The notes beneath the pieces are model-generated. The model was not told where the DNA came from and did no database searches. It was given only the letters and a program-made list of their open reading frames with translations. The position numbers were made by a program, and so were the translations under genes. 64,000 bases of DNA from Uliginosibacterium sp. (lineage in GTDB: Bacteria > Pseudomonadota > Gammaproteobacteria > Burkholderiales > Rhodocyclaceae): assembly GCA_016718265.1 (NCBI GenBank), contig JADKDZ010000003.1, positions 206,001 to 270,000 on the forward strand, read 5' to 3'. Below are positions 45,847-55,071 of the stretch, piece by piece (position 1 is the first letter of the stretch; the number at the start of each line of letters is the position of its first letter).

Positions 45847-47940
45847 CTACAGTGGCGCGGCAGTGACTTCAACCAGACAGTCGTAAAAAGTCGCGCCGCC
45901 GCCCATGTCTGTCAGCGCCTGCGAGGTTACCGCATTGGCATTACAGCCGTCTCCCGACAGCTTTTGCCACCAGATCGAGGGGGCACTGACGACGCCTGAT
46001 CGAACCCCCGGGTTATCCGCATCCAGGCGTACCCATGCGTGAAAAGCTCCACGGTCATTGAAAATACGCACGCGGTCCCCGTCTTTCAGCCCGCGCGAGC
46101 GGGCGTCAGTGGGGTGCATGTCGAGCCAGGGCCGTCCCTCGGCTTGCAGGAAGCGTGGCAGGTTCGCGAAGCTCGAATTCAGGAAGTGCCTCGACGGCGG
46201 GCTGACAAAAGCCAGCGGGAAACGTTTGGCCAGCTCCGGGTTGGTCCGTGGACCTTCCCGCGGGGGAATGTAGCAGGGAAGTGGGTCCAGACCCCGGCGT
46301 GCAAGCGTATCGGAATAAAACTCGCACTTGCCACTGGGTGTCGGAAAACCACCCTCCGCAAACGGGGCGTGAGGTCGGGGCACATTCAGGCGCTGCCAGC
46401 CTTGCTCGCGCAAGGTTTCCATGTTGACGTTGCCGCTGTGAGGATGATCTGGGCGGAAGGCCAGGGCACCGATTTCCTCATCGGTCTCGCTGAAACACGC
46501 TTCACTGAAGCCGAGTCGCCGGGCGAGTTCGCGGAATACCCAGGTGTTGGGTCTGGCTTCCCCCAAGGGGGCGATGGCGGGTTGGTTGACCATGACGTTG
46601 AGGTGGCCATAAGACTTGTGGATGTCCCATTGCTCCAGCTGACTGGTCGCAGGCAGCAGAATGTCGGCGTAGTCAGCGGTGTCGGTCTGAAACAGTTCGT
46701 GGACCACGCAGAACAGGTCTTCGCGGGCAAAGCCGGCACGGACCTTGTTGGAGTCCGGCGCGACCGCTACCGGGTTGGCGTTGTACACCATGATCGCCCG
46801 GATCGGCGGCGACTGCTCGTCCAGCAAGGCGTCGCCAATCGTGCTCATATTGACATGACGAGGCGGGAACAGCGGATTATCGGGGTACAGGTCCGGCCGT
46901 TCCAGCGCCTGGCTGTCGCTGCCATAGGTGCCCGATGTTGATAGCAGGATGCCACCGCATGCCCAGCGCCAATGCCCGGTCAGTGCGGGCAGGCAGGCGA
47001 TCGCGCGCATTGCCGCGCCGCCGCCCGCGCAGCGGTTGAGTCCGTAGTTGACCCGGATAGCCGCGGGCCGGCCCTCTTGACCATACTCGCGTGCAAGCTG
47101 TTCGATGTCCTCGGCGTTCAGGCCGGTTTCAGCCGCGGCCCGCGCGGGCGTCCAGCCGGCCACGCGGTGCTTTAGCGTCGAGTAACCGGTGGTGTAGCGC
47201 GCGATGTAGTCTTCGTCGCATAAACCATCGCGGATAAGTACGTGCATGATGGCCAGCGCGAGGGCTGCATCGGTACCGGGCAAGGGCGCGAGGTGCCAGT
47301 CGGACTTCTCCGCGGTCAGGCTGCGCACCGGGTCAATGCAGACGACCCGCGCACCCTTGCGCCGTGCCTCGACAATGCGCGACCACAGGTGCAGATTCGA
47401 TACGACCGGGTTGGCGCCCCAGATCAGGATGTAAGGCGCATCGGCAAAGGCTTCCGGATCAGTGCCGATCGTCTCGCCGATGGTGGCCTTGTAGCCCTGG
47501 TAGCCAGCCTCTGCGCAAATCGTCCGATCCAGGAAGCTCGCGCCCAGGCGGTGGAAGAAGCGGCGATCCATCGAGCTTCTTTGCACCAGACCCATGGTCC
47601 CCGCATAGCTGTAGGGCAGAATGCTGCGGGGGTCATGTGCGGCGACCTGGCGAAATCGTGCAGCGATCGTATCCAGCGCGAGTTCCCAGCTGATGCGTTC
47701 GAAGCGGCCTTCGCCTTTCTGCCCGACGCGTCGCATTGGGTGGAGGATGCGCTGATCGGAGTAAGTGCGTTCGAGGTAGTGCGAGACCTTTGCGCACAAA
47801 ACGCCGTCGGTGAACGGGACATCCCGCGCGCCTTGAACCTTGACGGCGCGGCCGTTCTCGACGCGGGTAATCATGGCGCAGGTATCCGGGCAGTCGTGCG
47901 GGCAGACGCTGCGGATCAGCTGCTCGTTCTCTGTCGGCAT
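45847..47940 (-). CDS. Molybdopterin-dependent oxidoreductase (DMSO-reductase family)
   Basis: The 697-residue protein starts with a [4Fe-4S] motif CPHDCPDTC followed by a fourth Cys in GVLCAKVSHYLERTY. Molybdo-bis-PGD-binding stretches follow: PYSYAGTMGLVQ, WGANPVVSNLHLW, VCIDPVRSLTAEKSD and a C-terminal VFNDRGAFHAWVRLD. No Tat signal is visible, so it acts in the cytoplasm. The substrate is not readable; related proteins include formate-dehydrogenase-like and thiosulfate-reductase-like enzymes. It belongs to the pyrE strand run. Confidence 0.92.
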   Translation of the reverse strand: MPTENEQLIRSVCPHDCPDTCAMITRVENGRAVKVQGARDVPFTDGVLCAKVSHYLERTYSDQRILHPMRRVGQKGEGRFERISWELALDTIAARFRQVAAHDPRSILPYSYAGTMGLVQRSSMDRRFFHRLGASFLDRTICAEAGYQGYKATIGETIGTDPEAFADAPYILIWGANPVVSNLHLWSRIVEARRKGARVVCIDPVRSLTAEKSDWHLAPLPGTDAALALAIMHVLIRDGLCDEDYIARYTTGYSTLKHRVAGWTPARAAAETGLNAEDIEQLAREYGQEGRPAAIRVNYGLNRCAGGGAAMRAIACLPALTGHWRWACGGILLSTSGTYGSDSQALERPDLYPDNPLFPPRHVNMSTIGDALLDEQSPPIRAIMVYNANPVAVAPDSNKVRAGFAREDLFCVVHELFQTDTADYADILLPATSQLEQWDIHKSYGHLNVMVNQPAIAPLGEARPNTWVFRELARRLGFSEACFSETDEEIGALAFRPDHPHSGNVNMETLREQGWQRLNVPRPHAPFAEGGFPTPSGKCEFYSDTLARRGLDPLPCYIPPREGPRTNPELAKRFPLAFVSPPSRHFLNSSFANLPRFLQAEGRPWLDMHPTDARSRGLKDGDRVRIFNDRGAFHAWVRLDADNPGVRSGVVSAPSIWWQKLSGDGCNANAVTSQALTDMGGGATFYDCLVEVTAAPL

Positions 47941-47953
47941 TACGCGGTGCAGC

Positions 47954-48592
47954 TCAGGGTTTTTGCGAGCTGTCAGTAGTGGTGGTCAGTTCAATATAGC
48001 GCTTGCGATCGGTATCGAAGCGTTCCTTCAGGGCATCGTATTCTTTCTGCTTGCTTGTCAGGATCGTGCGAACGCTTGCAATCTCGGCCTCGTTCGATTC
48101 CGCCTCAGCAGCCAGGCGTGGCGGAATCTTCTTTGCAGCAGACTTGCTTGCTGCCGCAATTTTCTTTTCGATTTCACTGTGAGTGGCCAGCAAGCTCGCC
48201 TCACGGGTACGATTGATGCGCAGCTCGGCTTCAACGATCGATAGCTCCCGATCTCGCCGTTTGTCGAGATCTGCCAAGCTGGGATAGCTGTCAATCAGCA
48301 CGCGGTCGCGGCGCTTCGCCGCTGCTTCCGCAGCGAGGCGGTCTTTCAGGGCTTTGGCTTCCGCCTCTCGCCGGGCACGCTGCTCCGGTGTGAGCGGGGC
48401 TTCGACTTCCTTGACGATATTGCCGCCGCGACTAATTTCACGATAGCCCCGGTCGTAGCAGACCTGCGGCAAGGTATCACCGCAGATTCGCCGGCCCGCA
48501 GCATCCGAGCAGCAATACACCTGTCCCTGGGCAGTGGCAGACAGCGGTAACAGTAAGGCGAAGCCCAGCAGTGCTGTCTGCAAACGATTCAT
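47954..48592 (-). CDS. Periplasmic coiled-coil protein (DUF4124-like)
   Basis: The 212-residue protein has a signal peptide (cleavage near ATAQG). A short Cys-bearing segment YCCSDAAGRRICGDTLPQVCYDRGYREI follows, resembling a DUF4124 N-terminus. The rest, about residues 65-200, is a charged helical coiled coil. The start overlaps the pyrE stop (ATGA), and the next gene is 13 bases away, so it is cotranscribed with both. Confidence 0.8.
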   Translation of the reverse strand: MNRLQTALLGFALLLPLSATAQGQVYCCSDAAGRRICGDTLPQVCYDRGYREISRGGNIVKEVEAPLTPEQRARREAEAKALKDRLAAEAAAKRRDRVLIDSYPSLADLDKRRDRELSIVEAELRINRTREASLLATHSEIEKKIAAASKSAAKKIPPRLAAEAESNEAEIASVRTILTSKQKEYDALKERFDTDRKRYIELTTTTDSSQKP

Positions 48593-49233
48593 ACGTCACC
48601 CACTCCATAGGTCGCGCGGTATTGTTTGACTGCCGGCAAATAGCTCGTCAGCGCGGGAGAGCCCGCGATGAACTGCATCAGGTCCTCAAGGGTGGCGACT
48701 GGCACGACCGGGATGGCGAACGACTCCTTCACTTCCTGCACGGCACTTTTCTGGCCGGTCCCCCGCTCCATCCGGTCTACCGCGATGACGACGCCTGCCA
48801 GCTCCGCGCCGGCTGCCTTGATGATCTCGGCGGATTCTCGCACGGAAGTCCCCGCAGAGATCACGTCGTCCAGCACCAGCACACGACCCTTGAGCGGCGC
48901 GCCTACCAGCGTGCCGCCTTCGCCGTGGTCCTTGGCCTCTTTGCGGTTGAAACAGAAGGGGACGTTGCAACCGCGTGTTGCGAGCTGCATCGCCGTGCCT
49001 GCCGCCAGCGGAATGCCCTTGTAGGCAGGGCCGAACAGCATGTCGAATTTGATCCCCGAGGCTTGAATGGCTTGCGCGTAAAATCCGCACAGCTCACCAA
49101 AGGATTCGCCATCGTCGAAGAGGGCGGTATTGAAGAAATAAGGGGATTGGCGACCCGCCTTGGTGGTGAATTCGCCGAAACGAAGCACGCCCTTGCGCTG
49201 TGCGAGGGCAAGAAAATCCTGACTGAAGTTCAC
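48589..49233 (-). CDS. pyrE: Orotate phosphoribosyltransferase (PyrE)
   Basis: The start is GTG 49233, chosen because FSQDFLALAQRKGVLRFGEFTTKAGR aligns with PyrE N-termini; upstream frame is spurious. The 214-residue enzyme forms OMP from orotate and PRPP. The PRPP motif is VLVLDDVISAGTSVRE, and FNRKEAKDHGEGG carries the flexible catalytic loop Lys residues. It is divergent from xthA with 40 bases between start codons. Confidence 0.95.
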   Translation of the reverse strand: MNFSQDFLALAQRKGVLRFGEFTTKAGRQSPYFFNTALFDDGESFGELCGFYAQAIQASGIKFDMLFGPAYKGIPLAAGTAMQLATRGCNVPFCFNRKEAKDHGEGGTLVGAPLKGRVLVLDDVISAGTSVRESAEIIKAAGAELAGVVIAVDRMERGTGQKSAVQEVKESFAIPVVPVATLEDLMQFIAGSPALTSYLPAVKQYRATYGVGDV

Positions 49234-49273
49234 TGTAAATCGCTTTGCTGAATGGAATGGAGATTGCCAGACG

Positions 49274-50065
49274 ATGTTACGCGTCATTACCCTCAACCTC
49301 AACGGCCTGCGATCGGCTTCAAATAAGGGCCTGCACGAATGGCTGGCGCTGGTCAAGGCGGATGTCATCTGTTTGCAGGAAGTCAAAGCCCAGGAAGCCG
49401 ATCTCAGCGCTGAGTTGCTGAGTCCCAAAGGCTATAACGGCTATTTTCACTGCGCCTTGAAGCGGGGTTACAGCGGCGTCGCCATCTATAGCCGGCTGAG
49501 GCCCGAGCGGATCGCCAGCGGAATCGGTGTGGAGGAGTTTGATGCCGAGGGGCGTTACATCCAGGCCGACTACGATCTGCCGGATGGCCCACTTTCCGTG
49601 GTTTCGCTCTACCTGCCCTCGGGCTCCAGCTCCGAGGAGCGTCAGGCCGCCAAGTTCCGCTTCATGGAGGCTTTCCGGCCATGCATGGATGCGCTCCGGT
49701 GCTCCGGCCGTCGAGTCATCGTCTGTGCCGACTGGAACATCGCGCAGCGGGAGGCGGACCTCAAGAATTGGCGCTCCAACCAGAAGAACTCGGGCTTCCT
49801 GCCCGAGGAGCGCGCCTGGATGGCTGCGCTGCTCAAAGACGATGCTTGGGTGGACGCCTATCGGCATCTGTATCCCGACACAACCGACAGCTGCTATACA
49901 TGGTGGAGCAACCGCGGCCAAGCATGGGCCAATAATGTCGGGTGGCGGCTGGATTACCAACTTGTTTCACCCGCCTTGGTACCTTTAGTTGCCGCGTGCA
50001 GCGTGTATAAAGATCAACGCTTCTCCGATCATGCACCGCTGATTGTCGATTACCGCCTCGGTTGA
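49274..50065 (+). CDS. xthA: Exodeoxyribonuclease III (Xth)
   Basis: The 263-residue AP endonuclease/3'-5' exonuclease has the family motifs LNLNGLRSA, CLQEVKAQE (metal Glu), YSGVAIYSR, DWNIAQREADLKNW, and DYQLVSPAL plus FSDHAPLIVDY (catalytic Asp-His). It repairs abasic sites. Paired divergently with pyrE, a common arrangement in betaproteobacteria. Confidence 0.95.
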   Translation: MLRVITLNLNGLRSASNKGLHEWLALVKADVICLQEVKAQEADLSAELLSPKGYNGYFHCALKRGYSGVAIYSRLRPERIASGIGVEEFDAEGRYIQADYDLPDGPLSVVSLYLPSGSSSEERQAAKFRFMEAFRPCMDALRCSGRRVIVCADWNIAQREADLKNWRSNQKNSGFLPEERAWMAALLKDDAWVDAYRHLYPDTTDSCYTWWSNRGQAWANNVGWRLDYQLVSPALVPLVAACSVYKDQRFSDHAPLIVDYRLG

Positions 50066-50109
50066 ACCCGGGAACTGTGGCAAATACGCGGCGTGTGTCG
50101 TGTTTTTAT

Positions 50110-50138
50110 CCCCCCGCTTGGCCGGGTTTGCTGGGGGG
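50110..50138 (+). other. GC-rich hairpin between xthA and ACP gene
   Basis: A C6-GC arm faces GC-T-G7 across a 13-base loop. It may form a stable hairpin ahead of the ACP gene and end xthA transcription; there is no U run after it. Confidence 0.35.
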
Positions 50139-50187
50139 GCGCCTCAAAATCCCTTAAACTTCGCCTGTTATTTTCTAGTTGTCTGCC

Positions 50188-50433
50188 ATGGAAACGCTTG
50201 AGCTGCTGCAGGAATTCATAAATCGTCGCGTTGGGACCCCTTCCGAACCGATCACGCTGGAGTCGAACCTGGAGGCGGTCGGCGTCGACTCGCTGATGTT
50301 GCTTGATCTGATGTTCGACCTTGAAGACAAGTACAACGTGCGGATGCCCGACGACTTGCCACGCCCTGAAACGGTCGGTGATCTGATCGCGATTTTCGAC
50401 AAGCTCAAGCCCGCCGCCACCAGCAATGACTAA
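50188..50433 (+). CDS. Acyl carrier protein of the aryl-polyene locus
   Basis: An 81-residue ACP with the 4'-phosphopantetheine Ser35 in GVDSLMLLDL and an acidic helix II. It is not the fatty-acid ACP (which is DSLD/DSLDTVEL). The gene opens the plus-strand half of the polyene locus; the ketosynthase gene starts 8 bases before its stop. Start ATG 50188; no strong ribosome site. It should carry the growing polyene or starter. Confidence 0.9.
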   Translation: METLELLQEFINRRVGTPSEPITLESNLEAVGVDSLMLLDLMFDLEDKYNVRMPDDLPRPETVGDLIAIFDKLKPAATSND

Positions 50434-51679
50434 TCTCTTCGGCCGGCGTCGGGTCGCCGTGACCGGGCTGGGTGTCGTCAACCCCTTCGGCGGGAACCTG
50501 CAAGACTATTTCGACCGGATCATGGCGGGCGAGTCCGCTGTTCGGATATATCGGCATCCGCAGTCACCGTGCCCGCTTGCACAGTGCGCGGTCCACTGCA
50601 CCGATTTTGATCCCGCTGTCGCCCTGGGCTTGCCGCTTACCGGCATCACGGATCGCTACAGCCAGCTCGGGCTGGCCGCTGCGTTTTCGGCTTGGAACGA
50701 CGCCGGCCTGCCAACTGAGCCAGGAGATCGGCAAACATTCGGGGTTTCCTGGGGAACCGGTGCTGGCGGCACGCAGACGCTTGAGCAGGGCTACACCGAT
50801 TTCTATGCCAAAGGGCGTGATCGTGCGTCTCCCCTGTCGGTGGTGATGGCGATGAACAATGCCGCCGCCTCGCATATCGCGATCAAGTTTGGGCTGGGCG
50901 CAGCCTGCCTCACCTACTCGGTCGCCTGTGCGTCGGCGTCGGTCGCGATTGGCGAGGCCTTCCGGCGCATTCAGCGCGGCGAAGCCGATGTGGTTGTCGC
51001 GGGAGGATCCGAAGCCCCCTTGTCGTTCTCGATCATGCGAGCCTGGGAAGCCATGCGTGTGGTGGCGCAGGGTACCGACGAGACTGCGTATCGGGCGTGC
51101 CGGCCGTTTCAGGCCGGGCGTGGCGGGCTGGTGCTGGCCGAAGGTGGGGCCGCGCTGATTCTGGAAGACTGGACGCATGCTGAGGCCCGCGGCGCGCGTA
51201 TCTACGCCGAACTGGCTGGTTATGGTCAGAGCTGCGATCACAGCCATCTGGTACGTCCGAGCGTGCCAGGCCAGATGCGCGCCTTGCAGGCTGCGCTGGA
51301 CGATGCCGGGCTCGCCGCCGCGGATGTGGGCTATGTGAATGCCCACGGGACGGCTACGCGCGAGGGCGATCCGGCCGAAATCGAAGCGTTGCGGAATCTG
51401 TTTGGCGAACACGCGGCCGCGTTGCCGGTCAGTGCGACCAAGTCGATGCATGGTCATGCGCTCGGCGCTTCTGGCGCGATCGAGGCACTGATCACCGTGA
51501 TGGCGATCAAGCAAGGCCGGATTCCGCCGACCGCGCATCTGGATGAGGTGGCACCAGACTGCGCGGGGGTAGCACACGTCATGTCCGGCTTGTCAGGCGT
51601 CGAGCTTAGAGCCGCGCTAAGCAGTTCATTCGCTTTTGGCGGCAGCAATGCCGTGCTCGCATTCAAATCGGCGGTTTGA
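50426..51679 (+). CDS. Beta-ketoacyl-ACP synthase (FabF-type, aryl-polyene)
   Basis: The 417-residue ketosynthase has the full triad: Cys168 in YSVACASAS, His in NAHGTATREGD and His in KSMHGHALGASG. It resembles FabF-type enzymes of aryl-polyene clusters (XanO-like). It overlaps the ACP gene and lies just before the chorismatase. It probably extends the chain with malonyl-ACP. A second full ketosynthase and a chain-length factor lie on the other strand at 59109 and 58321. Confidence 0.92.
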   Translation: MTNLFGRRRVAVTGLGVVNPFGGNLQDYFDRIMAGESAVRIYRHPQSPCPLAQCAVHCTDFDPAVALGLPLTGITDRYSQLGLAAAFSAWNDAGLPTEPGDRQTFGVSWGTGAGGTQTLEQGYTDFYAKGRDRASPLSVVMAMNNAAASHIAIKFGLGAACLTYSVACASASVAIGEAFRRIQRGEADVVVAGGSEAPLSFSIMRAWEAMRVVAQGTDETAYRACRPFQAGRGGLVLAEGGAALILEDWTHAEARGARIYAELAGYGQSCDHSHLVRPSVPGQMRALQAALDDAGLAAADVGYVNAHGTATREGDPAEIEALRNLFGEHAAALPVSATKSMHGHALGASGAIEALITVMAIKQGRIPPTAHLDEVAPDCAGVAHVMSGLSGVELRAALSSSFAFGGSNAVLAFKSAV

Positions 51680-51681
51680 GC

Positions 51682-52680
51682 ATGTTGCGGGCGGGCGAGC
51701 AGGTGCTTTCTTACGCGCATGGGCAGGTGGATACGCCGACCGGGGTCTTAGGGCGGGTGGCCTACGGCGGCGAAGTTATAGACGGGTGTGCGGATCTGCA
51801 TGTGCCGATGGCTGTTCTGCCGTCTGGAGGGGCCATAACGACGGCCTGGCTGTCCGCGGGGCCGTTTACCGAGGGAACGTATCAGTGCTGTCGCTACCGG
51901 AGTAACACGCACCTGTTGTTTGGGGCGGTGCGGCTGGCGGAGTCCACTTATGCGCGCGCTGGAGATGTTTCACCACTCGAGCAGGCGAGCCGCGCGGGGT
52001 ATGAGCGGATATTTTCCGTTCTGGCCGATCTGGGTTTTCCAGAGCTTGTCCGCTGCTGGAACTACATTCCGCAGATCAATCAGACCCATGCCGGCATGGA
52101 GCGTTACCGCGCGTTCAACATCGGGCGCCAGGAGGCCTTCATTGCGTCCGGGCGTTCTTGCGACGAGAACCTGCCAGCGGCCAGTGCTTTGGGGGCAGCG
52201 GACGGCGACCTTCTGCTCTATTTTCTGGCAGCGCGAACCCGGGCGGTATCGATTGAAAACCCCCGCCAGTTGAGTGCATTTCGTTATCCGGGGCAGTATG
52301 GGCCCCGCAGCCCGAGCTTTGCGCGGGCGTCCCTGCTGTCGCTGCCTGGATGTGAAGCCTTGTTCGTCTCCGGCACGGCCAGCATTGTCGGCCATGAAAG
52401 CGTGCATCTGGGGGATGTCGTTGCGCAGACGAACGAGACCATGGTGAATATCGATACCCTCGTGGCCGAGGCTAACCGGATGTCGCCGACGCGCCAGTTT
52501 TCAACGGCCGGGCTTGAGTTCAAGGTGTTCATTCGTCATCCCGCGGATTACCCTGCCGTGGCTGACACCATGGCCCGTCACCTGGGCTGCGTGCCGAACG
52601 CTTTCTATGTGCAGGCCGACGTCTGCCGGCGCGAATTGCTGGTCGAAATTGAGGCTGTCGGCATTCGGGGGGCTACATGA
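51682..52680 (+). CDS. xanB2: Chorismatase (XanB2/FkbO-like) for hydroxybenzoate starter
   Basis: From ATG 51682 (a TTG at 51676 is possible) the 332-residue protein has the chorismatase signature RCWNYIPQINQ and GMERYRAFNIGRQEAF at residues 125-152, often annotated as pteridine-dependent deoxygenase. Members convert chorismate to 3- or 4-hydroxybenzoate; XanB2 in Xanthomonas feeds xanthomonadin and ubiquinone this way. Its place between ketosynthase and MipA-like genes makes it the likely source of the aryl head group. The stop overlaps the next gene (ATGA). Confidence 0.85.
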   Translation: MLRAGEQVLSYAHGQVDTPTGVLGRVAYGGEVIDGCADLHVPMAVLPSGGAITTAWLSAGPFTEGTYQCCRYRSNTHLLFGAVRLAESTYARAGDVSPLEQASRAGYERIFSVLADLGFPELVRCWNYIPQINQTHAGMERYRAFNIGRQEAFIASGRSCDENLPAASALGAADGDLLLYFLAARTRAVSIENPRQLSAFRYPGQYGPRSPSFARASLLSLPGCEALFVSGTASIVGHESVHLGDVVAQTNETMVNIDTLVAEANRMSPTRQFSTAGLEFKVFIRHPADYPAVADTMARHLGCVPNAFYVQADVCRRELLVEIEAVGIRGAT

Positions 52681-53501
52681 GATCTGGTGTCCTGACCGCA
52701 GTGCTGCTCGTTTTCGGGCTCATTGACGTCGCCCGGGCTGCCATGCTGCCGCGCTGGGAGCTGGGCGTGGGCGCTGCCGGGATCAGCATGCCGGAGTATC
52801 GTGGTGCCGACGAAAGCACCCGCTTCGTGCTGCCGTTCCCGCTGTTCGTCTACCGGCTTGACTGGCTGAAAGCCGACCGCAGCGGCGTGCGCGCGACCTT
52901 GCTCGAAAGCGCGCGTACCGAAGTTAACCTCAGCGTGAACGCCGGGCCGCCCGTTCGCAGCAAGAACAATCGGGCCCGCGAGGGTATGCCGGATATCAAG
53001 CCGATGGTCGAGTTCGGCCCGTCGCTGGAGATCAAACTCTGGCAGCCTGAGCCTGATGGCCCGCAGCTGCGGGCACTCATGCCCGTGCGCGCGGCGTTTA
53101 CCGTGCAGTCCCGTCCGCGGGTAGCCGGTTGGGTGTTTCAGCCCCGCCTCAATCTCGATCTGCCCAAGCTCGGTGGCAGCTGGAATGTCGGTTTGCTGGC
53201 CGGCCCGGTGTTTGCCACGCGGCGACAACACGCCTACCTCTACGACGTCGACGCAGCCCATGCACGGTCTGATCGTCCGGCCTATCAGGCCAAGGGCGGC
53301 TACTCCGGGACGCAGTTTCTCGCCTCGGTGTCGCGCAAGTCGGGCGCCACGTGGTTCGGAGCCTATGCGCGCTACGATAATCTGCGCGGCGCAGCCTTTG
53401 CCGACAGTCCCCTGGTGCGGCGGCGCAACTATTTCACGACTGGTTTTGCAGTCACCTGGACGCTCGCACGCTCGTCCGAGCTCGTCGAGTCGCCGGACTG
53501 A
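52677..53501 (+). CDS. MipA/OmpV family outer-membrane protein
   Basis: The 274-residue protein has a signal peptide (cleavage near VARAA) and a beta-barrel pattern ending in an aromatic-rich strand (TGFAVTWTLARS). MipA/OmpV proteins are outer-membrane scaffolds or porins. Early segment ELGVGAAGISMPEYRGADES matches the family. In the polyene operon it could help place or export the pigment in the outer membrane; that role is inference. Confidence 0.88.
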   Translation: MRSGVLTAVLLVFGLIDVARAAMLPRWELGVGAAGISMPEYRGADESTRFVLPFPLFVYRLDWLKADRSGVRATLLESARTEVNLSVNAGPPVRSKNNRAREGMPDIKPMVEFGPSLEIKLWQPEPDGPQLRALMPVRAAFTVQSRPRVAGWVFQPRLNLDLPKLGGSWNVGLLAGPVFATRRQHAYLYDVDAAHARSDRPAYQAKGGYSGTQFLASVSRKSGATWFGAYARYDNLRGAAFADSPLVRRRNYFTTGFAVTWTLARSSELVESPD

Positions 53502-53503
53502 GC

Positions 53504-54292
53504 ATGCACCACACGCTCAGACGTCTCTACGAATACAGCGCACTCTACCTGGCGCTGCTGATGCTCGGCGCAGGCTGCCTCGCATGGTCAGCCGCCGCTT
53601 TGCCGCTGACGGTGCTGTTGCCGCGCGAGTGGGGAATGCTGATTGGGCGCGGAGGCATCTCGTTAGGGTTTCGGCTCTATCTCTGGGCACTGAGTACATT
53701 TTGTCGCTGTCGCTTTGATCTCTCGGAGCTGGATCGCCTGCGTGTGACCGGGCCGTTCGTGATTGCCCCCAATCACCCCAGTTTGCTCGACGCCTTGATG
53801 ATTCTCTCGCGCCTGCCGCACACCGTCTGCATTCTCAAAGCTGGCCTGATCGACAACGTGTTCATGGGCGCGGGTGCGCGTTTGGCGGGCTTCATCCGGA
53901 ATGACCAGTTCGTGGGGATGATCAAATGCGCTTTACAGGAGCTGAACGCGGGTTACCACGTTCTGGTGTTTCCAGAAGGTACGCGCAGTGGTGTTGATTC
54001 CTTCAAGACGCTGAAAGGCAGTGTTGCGGTGATTGCCTGCCGGGCCCAGGTCCCGGTGCAGACCCTTATCATCGAGGCCGACAGCAAGTTCCTCGGCAAG
54101 GGCTGGCCCCTTTTTCGCCGCCCGGACCTGCCTATGCACTTCCGTATCCGGCTGGGCGAACGCTTCGAGCCCGGGCAGGATCCGCAGGCACTGACCTTGC
54201 GGCTGCAGCAATACTTTCTGCAAACCCTGGATGAACCCCGTCCGGCAGGCGCCGCAACGAAGCTGCAGCCCCTGCCAGCGAACGCGCCATGA
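53504..54292 (+). CDS. Lysophospholipid acyltransferase-like (PlsC) protein
   Basis: The 262-residue protein has an N-terminal membrane helix and the acyltransferase motifs NHPSLLD (His91 and Asp96), FPEGTRS, and a PVQTLIIEADS end block. In aryl-polyene clusters such enzymes attach the polyene carboxyl group to a glycerolipid or lipid head. It overlaps the glycosyltransferase gene (ATGA). Confidence 0.92.
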   Translation: MHHTLRRLYEYSALYLALLMLGAGCLAWSAAALPLTVLLPREWGMLIGRGGISLGFRLYLWALSTFCRCRFDLSELDRLRVTGPFVIAPNHPSLLDALMILSRLPHTVCILKAGLIDNVFMGAGARLAGFIRNDQFVGMIKCALQELNAGYHVLVFPEGTRSGVDSFKTLKGSVAVIACRAQVPVQTLIIEADSKFLGKGWPLFRRPDLPMHFRIRLGERFEPGQDPQALTLRLQQYFLQTLDEPRPAGAATKLQPLPANAP

Positions 54293-55056
54293 CGCCGACT
54301 GCCTCTGCCACCCACCTCGTCCTGATCCCCAGCTACAACCCGGGCGCCAAGGTCTATGAGACCGTCCGTGCTGCCCGTGCGCAGTGGACGCCGGTCTGGG
54401 TGGTCGTCGATGGCAGTCGTGACGGCACGGCAGAAGGCCTGCAGGCCATGGCGGCCGCCGATCCCGGCCTGCGTGTGCTGGTGTTGCCGCAGAACCGCGG
54501 CAAGGGCGCGGCCGTGCTGCACGGGCTGGATGAGGCCGCCCGGCTGGGCTTCACCCACGCGCTGGCCATGGATTCCGACGGCCAGCATCCGGCGGAGCTG
54601 ATTCCCGCCTTCATGACAGCCTCACAGCAATCGCCCGCTGCCATGGTCCTCGGTGTGCCGGTCTTCGATGCCAGTGCCCCGGCCTTGCGCGTCAAGGGAC
54701 GCAAGATTTCCAACTGGTGGGCCAACCTGGAAACCCTGTGGATGGGGATCGGCGACTCACTGTATGGTTTTCGCGTCTACCCGGTTGAGCCCTTGCGGGC
54801 GGTGATGCGCGGCCAGCGCTGGATGCGTCGTTTCGATTTCGATCCCGAGGCCGTCGTGCGCCTGTGCTGGCGCGGCGTGCGCCCGGTGAATCTGCCGGCC
54901 CCGGTCAAGTACCTCTCCGCCGATGAAGGCGGGGTCTCCCATTTCAACTACTGGCGCGACAACCGCTTGCTCACCTGGATGCACATCCGGCTGATGATCG
55001 GTTTTATCCTCCGCCTGCCCCTGCTGATCTGTCGCCGGATCGGCTCAACCACCTGA
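54289..55056 (+). CDS. Family 2 glycosyltransferase
   Basis: The 255-residue GT-A enzyme has DGSRDGTAEGL and the DxD-like site AMDSDGQHPAEL, followed by SLYGFRVYPVEPL. It resembles dolichol/polyprenyl-phosphate sugar transferases but lacks membrane helices beyond a short hydrophobic tail (IGFILRLPLLIC). In aryl-polyene loci glycosyltransferases of this kind modify the lipid part. Overlaps the acyltransferase gene; the methyltransferase follows 15 bases later. Confidence 0.9.
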   Translation: MTPTASATHLVLIPSYNPGAKVYETVRAARAQWTPVWVVVDGSRDGTAEGLQAMAAADPGLRVLVLPQNRGKGAAVLHGLDEAARLGFTHALAMDSDGQHPAELIPAFMTASQQSPAAMVLGVPVFDASAPALRVKGRKISNWWANLETLWMGIGDSLYGFRVYPVEPLRAVMRGQRWMRRFDFDPEAVVRLCWRGVRPVNLPAPVKYLSADEGGVSHFNYWRDNRLLTWMHIRLMIGFILRLPLLICRRIGSTT

Positions 55057-55071
55057 GCTAAAAAGACCGCC

